Positions 15,198-22,292 of a DNA stretch of 25,343 nt are shown here, in pieces. Made by a program: the position numbers and the translations under genes. How positions within the stretch are numbered: position 1 is the stretch's first letter; every line of letters begins with the position of its first letter. Source of the DNA: a virus; the IMG/VR virus record IMGVR_UViG_3300035390_000012, positions 1-25,343 of that record, one strand, 5' to 3'. The notes beneath the pieces were generated by a model. The model searched no databases, was not told the origin of the DNA, and saw only the letters and a list, made by a program, of their open reading frames with translations.

Positions 15198-16449
15198 GGC
15201 GACGACGCAGCCGGATGATCTCACGATCACGCTTGCCGCCCTCGGAAGACAACCGCCGAAAGCTCGTCATGAACATGGCCTTGCCGGACTTAGTTGCCTT
15301 CACCACTGTCACGTAACCTTCTTCCTCAAGCAGATAGACCAGACTGCGCGATCCATCCTGAATAGGTTCACCGCGATCAAAAGCGTCCTGAATAAAAACG
15401 TATTCCTTGAAGTCCAGTTCAGGGTGTTCCCTGAGTTGTTTGTCCAGCGTATCCGGTGAGAGTCGGACCAACCTGGTCTTGCCGCCGATCCTGACCGCGT
15501 CATCTTCGGCCATCATGCCGATGGGAAAATCAGCCTTGGGTGACTTTGACCATGTCTCCAGAGTTTCAGCGGTCAGCTCACGGACAACGGCCGCGCCCTC
15601 AGCTCCAGCATTGGTCAGCTTCTTTGCGGTGATGTCCAGTGCCTGATTCAACCGTCCAACTTTTCCGGGGTTGTAATCCCATCCGGGATCAACGCCCATT
15701 GGTACCTGATGGACTTCGCCAGTCCGCCGATTGATATACTCGCGTGTTCTAATGGCTGGGGCTTCGGTTCGCACCTTCACGTTTAACGGTGAACGATGGC
15801 CAGTTGGCAATCTGGTCTCTGGGTTAATCACCTGTTCCGGAGCCGGAGCTCGAACCCCGTCACGCACCAGTCGGCCATGCTCTGCTTTGGAAACTTGTCG
15901 AACGTGGCACTTGCAGCCCCATCCATTGGGTGTCATATGCGTGCCCCAGAAAGAATCATCCACGGGAAGCAGCAAGCCATGAAAGGCAATGTGTTCTGGT
16001 CTGTGCTCGCGGGACGGGCCGAGTTGATAGAGGAGGTACGGCAGTCCGGCTTTGGTGCGCTGGATGCGTTCCCATTGCCCGGCGCTGCGAGCTGTGCGCA
16101 TGTTGGTATCGTAGATAATTTTGAGTCGCCGCGGGCTTCCGAGCTGCACAATCCGCGTTTTACCCGTGGCCGGATCAAGCATTTCCTTTGCGCCCCACCA
16201 GCCTTTCTTCTGAAGTGTCGGCTTCAAGTCCTTGGCAAAGTCGCGGAAGGCTTTGCCTTCTGCCAGAGCGCGATCCACTTCGCCGCGAATGTCAGACAGA
16301 ATGTCCATCTGGGTGGCCTTGGCCACAGTGAAGGCGGTAGCGTGTTCCTCTCCCCAGACGTCCCGATGATCGAAACCGGGCTTCATATCCTTGGCGCGGA
16401 ACCATTCCAGTGTTTCCTTGGGCGGACGTCTGACAAACTTACCTGCCAT
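15190..16449 (-). CDS. F: MuF minor head protein (Mu gp30/F) with C-terminal nuclease-like domain
   Basis: The 419-residue protein has two parts. Residues about 40-190 are the MuF/SPP1 gp7 head-morphogenesis domain, with HGLLLPVDDSFWGTH (157-171) and NGWGCKC (175-181). Such proteins bind the portal and are packaged in the head. Residues about 305-400 (LVRLSPDTLDKQLREHPELD, YVFIQDAFDRGEPI, YVTVVKATKSGKAMFMTSFR) resemble the PBECR group of Barnase/EndoU/ColicinE5/RelE-like nuclease domains found fused to MuF proteins and thought to be injected with phage DNA. Classical Mu F lacks such an evident toxin-like end. No immunity gene is adjacent. The MuF call is firm; the C-terminal call is recognition from memory of the pattern and is moderate. 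Confidence 0.88.
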   Translation of the reverse strand: MAGKFVRRPPKETLEWFRAKDMKPGFDHRDVWGEEHATAFTVAKATQMDILSDIRGEVDRALAEGKAFRDFAKDLKPTLQKKGWWGAKEMLDPATGKTRIVQLGSPRRLKIIYDTNMRTARSAGQWERIQRTKAGLPYLLYQLGPSREHRPEHIAFHGLLLPVDDSFWGTHMTPNGWGCKCHVRQVSKAEHGRLVRDGVRAPAPEQVINPETRLPTGHRSPLNVKVRTEAPAIRTREYINRRTGEVHQVPMGVDPGWDYNPGKVGRLNQALDITAKKLTNAGAEGAAVVRELTAETLETWSKSPKADFPIGMMAEDDAVRIGGKTRLVRLSPDTLDKQLREHPELDFKEYVFIQDAFDRGEPIQDGSRSLVYLLEEEGYVTVVKATKSGKAMFMTSFRRLSSEGGKRDREIIRLRRRQK

Positions 16450-16451
16450 GA

Positions 16452-17987
16452 TTAATCCCCAACATCGCCCAGGCCACGCGCTTTGAACGAGGCCTCGGCA
16501 AGGGACATCATGAGCTTTTCGGAATCAACGTCCCGCACAAGGTCATTCAGGCCGGCGAGAAATTCTTCATACGTGAAACAATTGTCTGCAAGGGCTTGAA
16601 CCGGGTTGACCATGGGGTCCAGTATTTCTTCCCATTCGTCCATCGCATCCCGGGCGAGCTGATCCATTTCAGCCTCAGCATCGAGGGCAGCTTTACCGGA
16701 ACGGTTCTTCGCCCGGTTGAGAGCAACAGGAGGCGTTACGCCGAGTAATTCAGCTCCTTCCGTTGGATTGGAAAAGCCCATTCGTTCACGCACGGATCGG
16801 GCCTCGATGCCGAGATTGCCGAGAGGCACCAGCTTGGACAGCACTTCGGCCAGAGCCGTGATGTCTTCAGGTTCTTCTTCCTTGATCTTAACAATCGGGT
16901 ACCGCTCCTGGACGCCGTAGTTGAGATCGACGAACGGCTTGACCAGGTCTCGATTAATAGTGGCACCAACTTGACGGCCGTCATCATTCTTGATGTCGAG
17001 ACGCACGTCGTTGTGGACATTAGCCTGAGCTTGTGAACTTCCGTCATCCGTTGTCATGGTTTGCCCAAGGACGGCCTTGGACATTTGTCTATCCAGGAAT
17101 TCGGCCAAGCGTGGGAATAACTCCGGGCCGCCAGCTGATTTGGCAGCATCCTGGAAATCAATTCGCATGGAATCTGGTAGCACGGCACCCGCGTCTGTTC
17201 CGAGATTGGCAACGGCCATCTTGAGAATATCGATGTCCCGTTCTGTAGCATCCTGCCCATAGCGACCGAGGCGCAGCGGCATACCAAACACCTCGGCAAA
17301 GGCCATCCAGTCCGCCAGCGTATATGACTTGCACATCCAGCTCACGGCAGCCAATCGAGCAAGGCCAGCTCTGATGGGTATGCCGGACTTAAGGTGCGGC
17401 ATGTGGGCGATGAACTTGAACGACGGCAACGGATTGCCCTCACATGTCGCGCCCTCATCAAGCAGCCGGAGCTTTTGGCCGGACTCGCGATCGAAAACAA
17501 AGAAACGTGGATCGCGCCACTCATATTCAACGGGCACCCACTTGGCACCGGACTGATCCCATATGATCTCACATACGGAATACCCTTTGCCCAAGCCATC
17601 CAGCAGATCAGTGATCAGACCGGGAAACTCCGGACGCTCAATCAGGTCGCGCACCGCGTCCGCGATCTCCACGTCTTTCTTGTCGTCGCTGGCGGCATTG
17701 ACCGAGGGCTCTATTCCAGCCACGGCGCGTTTGCGGGTGGACAGAACGGATGAATAATGCGGGTCACGCTCTTCCATTTCCTCAGCCAACAACAAATACT
17801 CTCGAGGATCACCGTCCGCTGCTTCGCGAAGAACTCTTGCAAGACGCTGAGGAGTCAATCCTTGGGCAATGGAATCACCAGACCAGATGGACCGAACGCC
17901 TGTCAGTGATGGCGCGGCGTGTTCTCGCTGCAAATCATTTTTGACGATGGGCCGATTGAGATGATCGTATAAAGTGGGAGTGGACAT
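16452..17987 (-). CDS. Portal protein (Mu gp29, DUF935)
   Basis: The 511-residue protein belongs to DUF935, the Mu gp29 portal family. Diagnostic pieces are ADGDPREYLLLAEEMEERDP at about residues 53-72, RDPHYSSVLSTRKRAV-type residues, DGLGKGYSVCEIIWDQSGAK, FGMPLRLGRYG and MSKAVLGQTMTTDDGSSQAQ. Twelve copies form the ring through which DNA enters and leaves. The reading could start at a TTG at 17990, but the ATG at 17987 overlaps the terminase stop (TGATG) and is preferred. It ends three bases before the MuF gene, the usual portal-MuF pairing. Confidence 0.93.
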   Translation of the reverse strand: MSTPTLYDHLNRPIVKNDLQREHAAPSLTGVRSIWSGDSIAQGLTPQRLARVLREAADGDPREYLLLAEEMEERDPHYSSVLSTRKRAVAGIEPSVNAASDDKKDVEIADAVRDLIERPEFPGLITDLLDGLGKGYSVCEIIWDQSGAKWVPVEYEWRDPRFFVFDRESGQKLRLLDEGATCEGNPLPSFKFIAHMPHLKSGIPIRAGLARLAAVSWMCKSYTLADWMAFAEVFGMPLRLGRYGQDATERDIDILKMAVANLGTDAGAVLPDSMRIDFQDAAKSAGGPELFPRLAEFLDRQMSKAVLGQTMTTDDGSSQAQANVHNDVRLDIKNDDGRQVGATINRDLVKPFVDLNYGVQERYPIVKIKEEEPEDITALAEVLSKLVPLGNLGIEARSVRERMGFSNPTEGAELLGVTPPVALNRAKNRSGKAALDAEAEMDQLARDAMDEWEEILDPMVNPVQALADNCFTYEEFLAGLNDLVRDVDSEKLMMSLAEASFKARGLGDVGD

Positions 17988-19348
17988 CAAATAATTCCTC
18001 GGCCAAATCCGGCGGTGATCCGCACGGGCCTGTTGTTGTCGTGGTCATCGTTGGGGTCACGCTTGGGAACGCTCTGGTAGGCGAATACATCTTGTCCAGA
18101 ATCGGCAGCAGCGAGGGCAAGAAAGCATGACCATGCTCGATCCGCATGACCGGAGGAGTCAGATTCTGCTACGAACTTTGGTGCTCCAGTAGGTGTGGCC
18201 TCGCGCCGCAATTTATGCAGATCGGCCCTCAGGTCGGTGTCACCCATGGGAATGCGGATGGTCTTGTCGTCAAACGCTTCCTTACCGAGGGTTGCCATGT
18301 ACAGTTTGGTAACGGGGTTAAAGAGAATACCTTGCACTCGGACTTGACCATGCCGCCGCTTGGCATCTTCCACCGGCTTTTCCCCCATGCCTGTTTGGTC
18401 GATGCGGCAGCCAACAACACGGTACCGTGAAAACACTTCATCAAGGAGAGCGTCCTGTTCTGCAAAAGATATGCGATGGCGGGCTATTACCTCTCGTGTC
18501 CAAAGCACATCCCCAACAGACTCAAGCACCCAGATCGTGAACAAGTCATTTCGGATGCCAATATCAACGCCAATAAAACAAGGGTTGCCGGTGTAGTTCT
18601 CCGGTATGCCAGCGCGTTCGTGCTCCACTCCGCCAATAAGATCATAGGAGAGCCACGCCGAGGCCTCGTCCAGCCACTTGAGTTCATATTCTTGGGACCA
18701 TGTGTCTACATCGCCGACACCTGCACACAACTCCTCAATGTCACGCTCAAGTCCAAGATCAACGGCCTTGTAAATATCCACATGATGACGGCTCCAAGCC
18801 TTACCAAGCTTGGCATCCGTCATCAGTTCATAAAATTTATTGCCTTTACCATTAGGTGTGGAGACAACCCGCAGTTTGAGACCAGGCTTGGAAATAACTG
18901 GAAACAGTGCCGACCATATCTTGCGAGAATCAGCATGAAAGGCGAACTCATCCAGAAATACATTGGCAGAAAAGCCACGAGCCGTATCTGGATTTGCTGG
19001 CAATGCCGTTACTCGGCTGCCGTTTTTGAGAACAACTTCCAGAGCCTTGATGGATGAGCCATCCTCATAGCGGTAACCGGAATCTTCTTCGAAATGTTCA
19101 AAGGCGGTTCCCATAGCGCGAAGATGGAGTTTCAATCCCTCGTTCATGGCCTCTTTTGCCTGACGCTCACCGCGTGAAAGTATTACCCAGCGAGACCGTT
19201 TACCTCGCACATCGTGGTCAAGGATGTCCTCGGCAATCTCAAGGGTAGAGGAAAATGTCTTACCTGTCTGACGGGCAAACATCCCCACCTTGAAACGGGC
19301 ATCATCGTCCACCCATTGGCGTTGGAATGGATGAAGAACGCCGCTCAT
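17987..19348 (-). CDS. Terminase large subunit (Mu gp28)
   Basis: The 453-residue protein is the packaging motor. The ATPase half shows ARQTGKT (residues 25-31, Walker A-like), NVFLDEF (129-135, Walker B with the catalytic Glu) and VVSTPNG (161-167, coupling motif). The nuclease half begins with IGVDIG (259-264), an RNase H-fold metal-binding strand, followed by CRIDQTGMGEKP and a C-terminal HADRAWSCFLAL. Mu-like phages use it to cut phage DNA out of host DNA and fill heads. It is somewhat shorter than Mu gp28. Four-base ATGA overlap with the gp27-like gene upstream indicates coupled synthesis of the two terminase subunits. Confidence 0.94.
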   Translation of the reverse strand: MSGVLHPFQRQWVDDDARFKVGMFARQTGKTFSSTLEIAEDILDHDVRGKRSRWVILSRGERQAKEAMNEGLKLHLRAMGTAFEHFEEDSGYRYEDGSSIKALEVVLKNGSRVTALPANPDTARGFSANVFLDEFAFHADSRKIWSALFPVISKPGLKLRVVSTPNGKGNKFYELMTDAKLGKAWSRHHVDIYKAVDLGLERDIEELCAGVGDVDTWSQEYELKWLDEASAWLSYDLIGGVEHERAGIPENYTGNPCFIGVDIGIRNDLFTIWVLESVGDVLWTREVIARHRISFAEQDALLDEVFSRYRVVGCRIDQTGMGEKPVEDAKRRHGQVRVQGILFNPVTKLYMATLGKEAFDDKTIRIPMGDTDLRADLHKLRREATPTGAPKFVAESDSSGHADRAWSCFLALAAADSGQDVFAYQSVPKRDPNDDHDNNRPVRITAGFGRGII

Positions 19349-19887
19349 GCTTCGCCCCTGTAGATGGCCTTGATACGTTGCAGAACTTCTTCGGCAGAGG
19401 CTTTCCCGCCGTCCTTTTGAGCCACATCCTCCACGGCCTTGACCATTTGTTCTTCCGCTTTCCTACGAGCTTGTTCTTGCGCTTCGGCCATCCATTTTTT
19501 CTGCGTGACCGAAGCGCGTCCCAGCTCAGCTACATTTCGTACAAGGCTTGCCACGTTCACCTTTGTCGGATCTACTTCCAACTCCAGTAATATGCCGAAC
19601 AGTTTTTCCTGAGTAAGGCGCATGAGAGCATCGTTGATAGAGTTGTCGTCATCTGGATTGGCCATGACGATGGCGCGGGATTGTTCAGTGACCAGTTTGA
19701 GTGAAGCCAAACGGTCCTCAAACTTCTGGCCATAGCGATGGACAGCAGACTTGGAAATCTCGAAGCCACGGCCTTTGAGCTCATCGGATAACAAACGATA
19801 GTCCTTGAACCCATTTTCGGCCAAAGCGAGGTCAAGCCATTTCTTGATTTCCTTGGGGAGTACGTCGACGGCGGAGCGTGAGGGCAT
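19345..19887 (-). CDS. Terminase small subunit-like protein (Mu gp27, DUF3486)
   Basis: The 180-residue protein matches DUF3486: VDVLPKEIKKWLDLALAENG, DYRLLSDELKGRGFEISKSA, then VHRYGQKFEDR, a helix-turn-helix-like N-terminal half. A long C-terminal coiled helix (QKKWMAEAQEQARRKAEEQM) is suited to oligomer formation. In Mu-like phages gp27 lies just before the large subunit and is taken as the DNA-recognising small subunit. The ATG at 19887 follows the gp26-like stop by five bases with only a weak ribosome site, so translation probably depends on coupling. Confidence 0.88.
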   Translation of the reverse strand: MPSRSAVDVLPKEIKKWLDLALAENGFKDYRLLSDELKGRGFEISKSAVHRYGQKFEDRLASLKLVTEQSRAIVMANPDDDNSINDALMRLTQEKLFGILLELEVDPTKVNVASLVRNVAELGRASVTQKKWMAEAQEQARRKAEEQMVKAVEDVAQKDGGKASAEEVLQRIKAIYRGEA

Positions 19888-19892
19888 AATGA

Positions 19893-20201
19893 CTACCAGT
19901 ACTTTTCGGGCCGGGCGATGCCGGGTTCACAGTTTACGGTGTATTCTGCCAGGTCGACACCGATGCGATTGAGTTTGGTGATCCATCGGCCGTCAGGTTT
20001 CTTCTCCAGGTCCACCAGTTCGCGGTCTGCGAGGTAGTCTAGCTCGCGGCGTACTTCCAGTTCGGTGGCATCGGGATATACGCCCTGGACAGTCGCCAGA
20101 GCGATGGAATCATGACAGCCCATGGGACGGGCATTGTTCAATGTGAGGATAAGCACCCAGCGCAAGTGTTCGCGCCGGACACGATTATGGTCAACAACCA
20201 C
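19893..20201 (-). CDS. Mu gp26-like winged-helix protein
   Basis: The 102-residue protein begins with GTG at 20201 (VVDHNRVRREHLRWVLILTL) and carries GVYPDATELEVRRELDYLAD, DLEKKPDGRWITKLNRIGVD and a conserved end, EPGIARPEKYW. This is the pattern of Mu gp26 relatives, small proteins with a winged-helix fold between gp25 and the small terminase. A part in packaging or DNA recognition is likely but unproven. GGGAGG lies five bases before the GTG. The first eleven bases overlap the preceding gene in another frame. Confidence 0.85.
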   Translation of the reverse strand: MVVDHNRVRREHLRWVLILTLNNARPMGCHDSIALATVQGVYPDATELEVRRELDYLADRELVDLEKKPDGRWITKLNRIGVDLAEYTVNCEPGIARPEKYW

Positions 20202-20511
20202 TTCGGCCTCCCTGATCTAGTTTAGTGGCCAAGGCATCCAGCTTGGCCTCAATGACAGTCTGGTTGCGAATCCAATCATCGCGCCGGACATACTCAATAG
20301 GCAGTTCCGCACGAAGCTTGAGGATGCTCTTTTCGTTGTCGTCAGCTTTTGTAGCAGCATCTTTTGCGCACTTCATCGCGACATTCGCGTCTCTATCCCG
20401 CCTGTCAGCGATGATTTTCCAGACAGCAAAAACAAAACCAAAAAATGAAAGTAGCAGGGTTGTCCCAAGGACAATCAATTGCCAGGCCGGGATAGTTACT
20501 TCTGGACTCAC
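20191..20511 (-). CDS. DUF2730 membrane-anchored protein (Mu gp25 position)
   Basis: A GTG start at 20511, overlapping the Rz stop (GTGA) and preceded by GGAGG seven bases upstream, gives 106 residues. The reading from 20547 would extend into Rz and lacks such a site. One membrane segment (WQLIVLGTTLLLSFFGFVFA, about residues 10-32) is followed by a coiled region and by LPIEYVRRDDWIRNQTVIEA, the hallmark of DUF2730. Its place between the lysis genes and gp26 is standard. Its role is unknown. Confidence 0.85.
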   Translation of the reverse strand: MSPEVTIPAWQLIVLGTTLLLSFFGFVFAVWKIIADRRDRDANVAMKCAKDAATKADDNEKSILKLRAELPIEYVRRDDWIRNQTVIEAKLDALATKLDQGGRSGC

Positions 20512-21155
20512 GGAGTAACCTCCCCATCGTTTAATCCCTGGGCCCATTGAATGAGTGCGGCCAGTTGCGCTTCAAGGGACCGATTTCGTTTGCCGTTGTC
20601 ACGTGCATGAGCGAGAATATCTTCCGGCGTTACGGTTGGGGCTTCTGAAAGTAGCCCGGCGTCAACGATTGAGGCGGCTTGGGCATCTCCAGCAGGGCCG
20701 GAGGGGGCGACGGACATGGCATCACTACCGTCACCGGCACCGATGGCCTTGTTGTAGAGACGCACCCACTCAGGGCCAAAACGGCAAGTGCCGTCAGCAG
20801 TATCAACATCTTGACTCGCATGGGCGATCCTTTGGTTGGTAAGTTCACGGGATTGATTGGCAATGACTTGCTTAGCGGCAAGGTATTCGCCTTCCAGGGC
20901 GTGGGCACGGGCCGTTGCAGCTTCCAGAAACTTTCGCGCTTTGGCCTCGGCTCCAGCCAGAGCCTGGGCGTGGTCCGCGTGGATCGCGGCCACCTCGGCC
21001 TGACGCTTGAGGTCAGCGGATTCGTATCCGGCCCGATAGCCGCGCCAGCCAGCCAGCCCCACGAGGACGGCCACCACGATGACAACGGCCAGGCCCAGAG
21101 CCAGCTTTTTCCAGCCTGAACTTGCAAACGCCGAAAGCATGGTCAACGGGATCAT
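20508..21155 (-). CDS. Rz: Inner-membrane spanin Rz
   Basis: The ATG at 21155 overlaps the transglycosylase stop (ATGA) and has AAGGAG eight bases upstream; readings starting earlier extend into that gene and are rejected. The 215-residue product has one N-terminal membrane segment (KLALGLAVVIVVAVLVGLAG, residues about 17-36) and a long periplasmic coiled coil rich in Ala, Glu and Gln. The C-terminal part contains TCRFGPEWVRLYNKAIGAG, a segment repeatedly found in phage Rz proteins. Spanins link inner and outer membranes and fuse them at the end of lysis. A second frame inside the gene encodes the partner Rz1. Confidence 0.85.
   Translation of the reverse strand: MIPLTMLSAFASSGWKKLALGLAVVIVVAVLVGLAGWRGYRAGYESADLKRQAEVAAIHADHAQALAGAEAKARKFLEAATARAHALEGEYLAAKQVIANQSRELTNQRIAHASQDVDTADGTCRFGPEWVRLYNKAIGAGDGSDAMSVAPSGPAGDAQAASIVDAGLLSEAPTVTPEDILAHARDNGKRNRSLEAQLAALIQWAQGLNDGEVTP
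20630..20821 (-). CDS. Rz1: Outer-membrane spanin Rz1 (embedded in Rz, different frame)
   Basis: An ATG at 20821 with AGGA seven bases upstream opens a 63-residue frame wholly inside Rz. It reads MRVKMLILLTALAVLALSGC, a textbook lipoprotein signal with lipobox LSGC and Cys20 as the acylated residue. The mature part is Pro-rich (VMPCPSPPPALLEMPKPPQS). Short size, lipobox, high proline and nesting within Rz identify Rz1. The mature lipoprotein would sit in the outer membrane and bind the Rz C-terminus. Confidence 0.88.
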   Translation of the reverse strand: MRVKMLILLTALAVLALSGCVSTTRPSVPVTVVMPCPSPPPALLEMPKPPQSLTPGYFQKPQP

Positions 21156-21778
21156 GGGCAGACTCCTTGGCCCCATCCGGCGGCCTCGTAGAGGGGTTCG
21201 AGCTTGAACAAGATACGGAGCGGGTAGCTCCGGTTTTCGCGGACGGCCCAGGCGGCCCGGCCCGAGTTGACGGTTTCCACTTGGCCCCACCAGATGGTCG
21301 GGTCCAACCCTTTGCTTTTTGCCAGCCGCTTGTCCCGGCGCAGCCAGCCCAGGCCTCCGTTGTAGGAGGACAGGGTCATGGCCATGCGGTCACACGGGGT
21401 AGCACCGTTGATGCGTTTCCAGAGCCAAAGGTCATAGGCGGCCAGGGCGCGTAACGCCCACCCCGGATTGAACGGGGCGGGTTCGCCTGTCTGCGGTGCA
21501 ACCTCCGGAAGCCAGTTGGCTGTGGAGGGCATGAATTGAGCCAAGCCGCCAGCGCCTACAGGAGACTTGGCTTCGGCGTTCCATAAACTTTCTTGGTGCA
21601 GCTGGGCCGCGAAGGTGGCAACGGGAGCATTCAGCCCCCATTCCACACGGGCGCAGCGGATAAGAATTGAACGGTACTGATGGGCGCGGTCCGGGATTTC
21701 CAGGGCGTGAGCCGTAGACATCCAAAGAACCAGTACGACCATGCAGAGAATGAATGTGAAAATGCGGGATAAGTTCAC
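21152..21778 (-). CDS. Secreted lytic transglycosylase (endolysin)
   Basis: A GTG at 21778, overlapping the stop of the small membrane gene (GTGA) and preceded by a G-rich GGGGGTG, gives 208 residues; an open frame extends further upstream but covers the holin region and is rejected. The N-terminus is a signal peptide or signal-anchor (FTFILCMVVLVLWMSTAHA, residues about 8-25). The SLT fold follows, with the candidate catalytic Glu63 in QLHQESLWNAEAKSPVGAGG, then LAQFMPSTANW and LSSYNGGLGWLRRD. It cleaves peptidoglycan glycan strands. Export by its own signal fits a lysis mode in which the holin or a small membrane partner controls timing. Confidence 0.88.
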   Translation of the reverse strand: MNLSRIFTFILCMVVLVLWMSTAHALEIPDRAHQYRSILIRCARVEWGLNAPVATFAAQLHQESLWNAEAKSPVGAGGLAQFMPSTANWLPEVAPQTGEPAPFNPGWALRALAAYDLWLWKRINGATPCDRMAMTLSSYNGGLGWLRRDKRLAKSKGLDPTIWWGQVETVNSGRAAWAVRENRSYPLRILFKLEPLYEAAGWGQGVCP

Positions 21779-21891
21779 TTGAACACCCCCGCGACTTTGA
21801 GGGCAAATACAATCGCAAGAACTCCAGCCATGAAGCCCATGGAGTGAAACAAGCCCTCGACAACGCAATGAAGCAAACGCGGCCAGTCCAT
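21775..21891 (-). CDS. 38-residue membrane protein in the lysis cassette
   Basis: An ATG at 21891, two bases after the holin TAG, opens a 38-codon frame (MDWPRLLHCVVEGLFHSMGF at the start, ending KVAGVFK) that stops at 21775-21777. Residues about 12-33 are hydrophobic enough for one membrane segment. The stop overlaps the GTG of the transglycosylase (GTGA) and the start nearly touches the holin stop, so it is embedded in a coupled chain, which argues for a real gene. A role as second holin, antiholin or anchor is possible; nothing in the sequence decides among them. Confidence 0.68.
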   Translation of the reverse strand: MDWPRLLHCVVEGLFHSMGFMAGVLAIVFALKVAGVFK

Positions 21892-21893
21892 AA

Positions 21894-22199
21894 CTACAGC
21901 CCCAACCCCACGGCCAACATGGCAGCGGCCACGATAATGGCACGCCGAAACTGAGCGGCAAAGAATGCCTTGAGATCAATCCAATGTTCATCCGGTGCAC
22001 GAGCAATATCATCTTTAAATCTATGCGGCCGGCCATAGGGAAACAGCGCGAAGTCCAGGCAATAGCCTGCCACTCCGGCCATGACGACGAGCGTGATCTT
22101 GTACACAATGACACCGAGTTGCTGTGGGGCAATCACAGCCACACAACACAGGAGCGCAAGAGCCATGACGGCAGTCACGGACATACGGGGGAATTTCAT
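21894..22199 (-). CDS. Holin (phage holin 8-like)
   Basis: The 101-residue protein has three hydrophobic stretches: about residues 9-26 (TAVMALALLCCVAVIAP), 29-53 (YKITLVVMAGVAGYCLDFAL) and 86-101 (AIIVAAAMLAVGLGL). PYGRPH and a charged segment lie between the last two. This layout and its position directly before a transglycosylase match putative holins of Mu/BcepMu-type phages. Holins accumulate in the inner membrane and open it at a set time. GAGGAGG lies six bases before the ATG, the strongest ribosome site in the cassette. It is the first gene downstream of the shared late element and of a 5' hairpin. Confidence 0.75.
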   Translation of the reverse strand: MKFPRMSVTAVMALALLCCVAVIAPQQLGVIVYKITLVVMAGVAGYCLDFALFPYGRPHRFKDDIARAPDEHWIDLKAFFAAQFRRAIIVAAAMLAVGLGL

Positions 22200-22215
22200 C
22201 AGAAGCCTCCTCTAG

Positions 22216-22238
22216 AGTTTGGTTCAAGAAACCAAACT
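22216..22238 (-). other. Hairpin in the leader of the lysis operon
   Basis: AGTTTGGTT and AACCAAACT form a perfect nine-base-pair stem with a five-base loop, ending about 17 bases before the holin ATG and just ahead of its ribosome site. No T-run follows on either strand, so it is not a terminator. It would lie near the 5' end of the late lysis transcript and may protect the mRNA or tune holin translation. Confidence 0.6.
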
Positions 22239-22263
22239 TTAGAAAAGAGGAGACACTATGTAT

Positions 22264-22283
22264 TGTAACGGGCGTTACTAAAT
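22264..22283 (-). promoter_or_regulatory. Putative late-activator site upstream of the lysis operon
   Basis: This is the second copy of the 20-base block also found at 14818-14837, with one mismatch. The minus-strand core is GTAAC-GCCC-GTTAC, and TACAAT overlaps its downstream end and could act as a -10, with no matching -35. It lies between the end of the cargo gene (stop at 22293) and the holin. Position corresponds to the Plys promoter of Mu. Binding by a Mor/C-type protein is inferred. Confidence 0.62.
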
Positions 22284-22292
22284 GGAAAAGAG

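Noticed and set aside
14983-15459. 158-codon plus-strand frame with a hydrophobic start
   Set aside because: No ribosome site precedes it, it contains the small RNA candidate and terminator, and its second half is opposite the MuF gene.
21779-22132. N-terminal extension of the transglycosylase back to 22132
   Set aside because: It overlaps the holin and the small membrane gene, whereas the GTG at 21778 is followed at once by a signal peptide and is coupled to the preceding stop.
22216-22238. Nine-base-pair hairpin as a terminator
   Set aside because: Neither strand has a T-run after the stem, and it lies in the leader of the holin gene where termination would be harmful.
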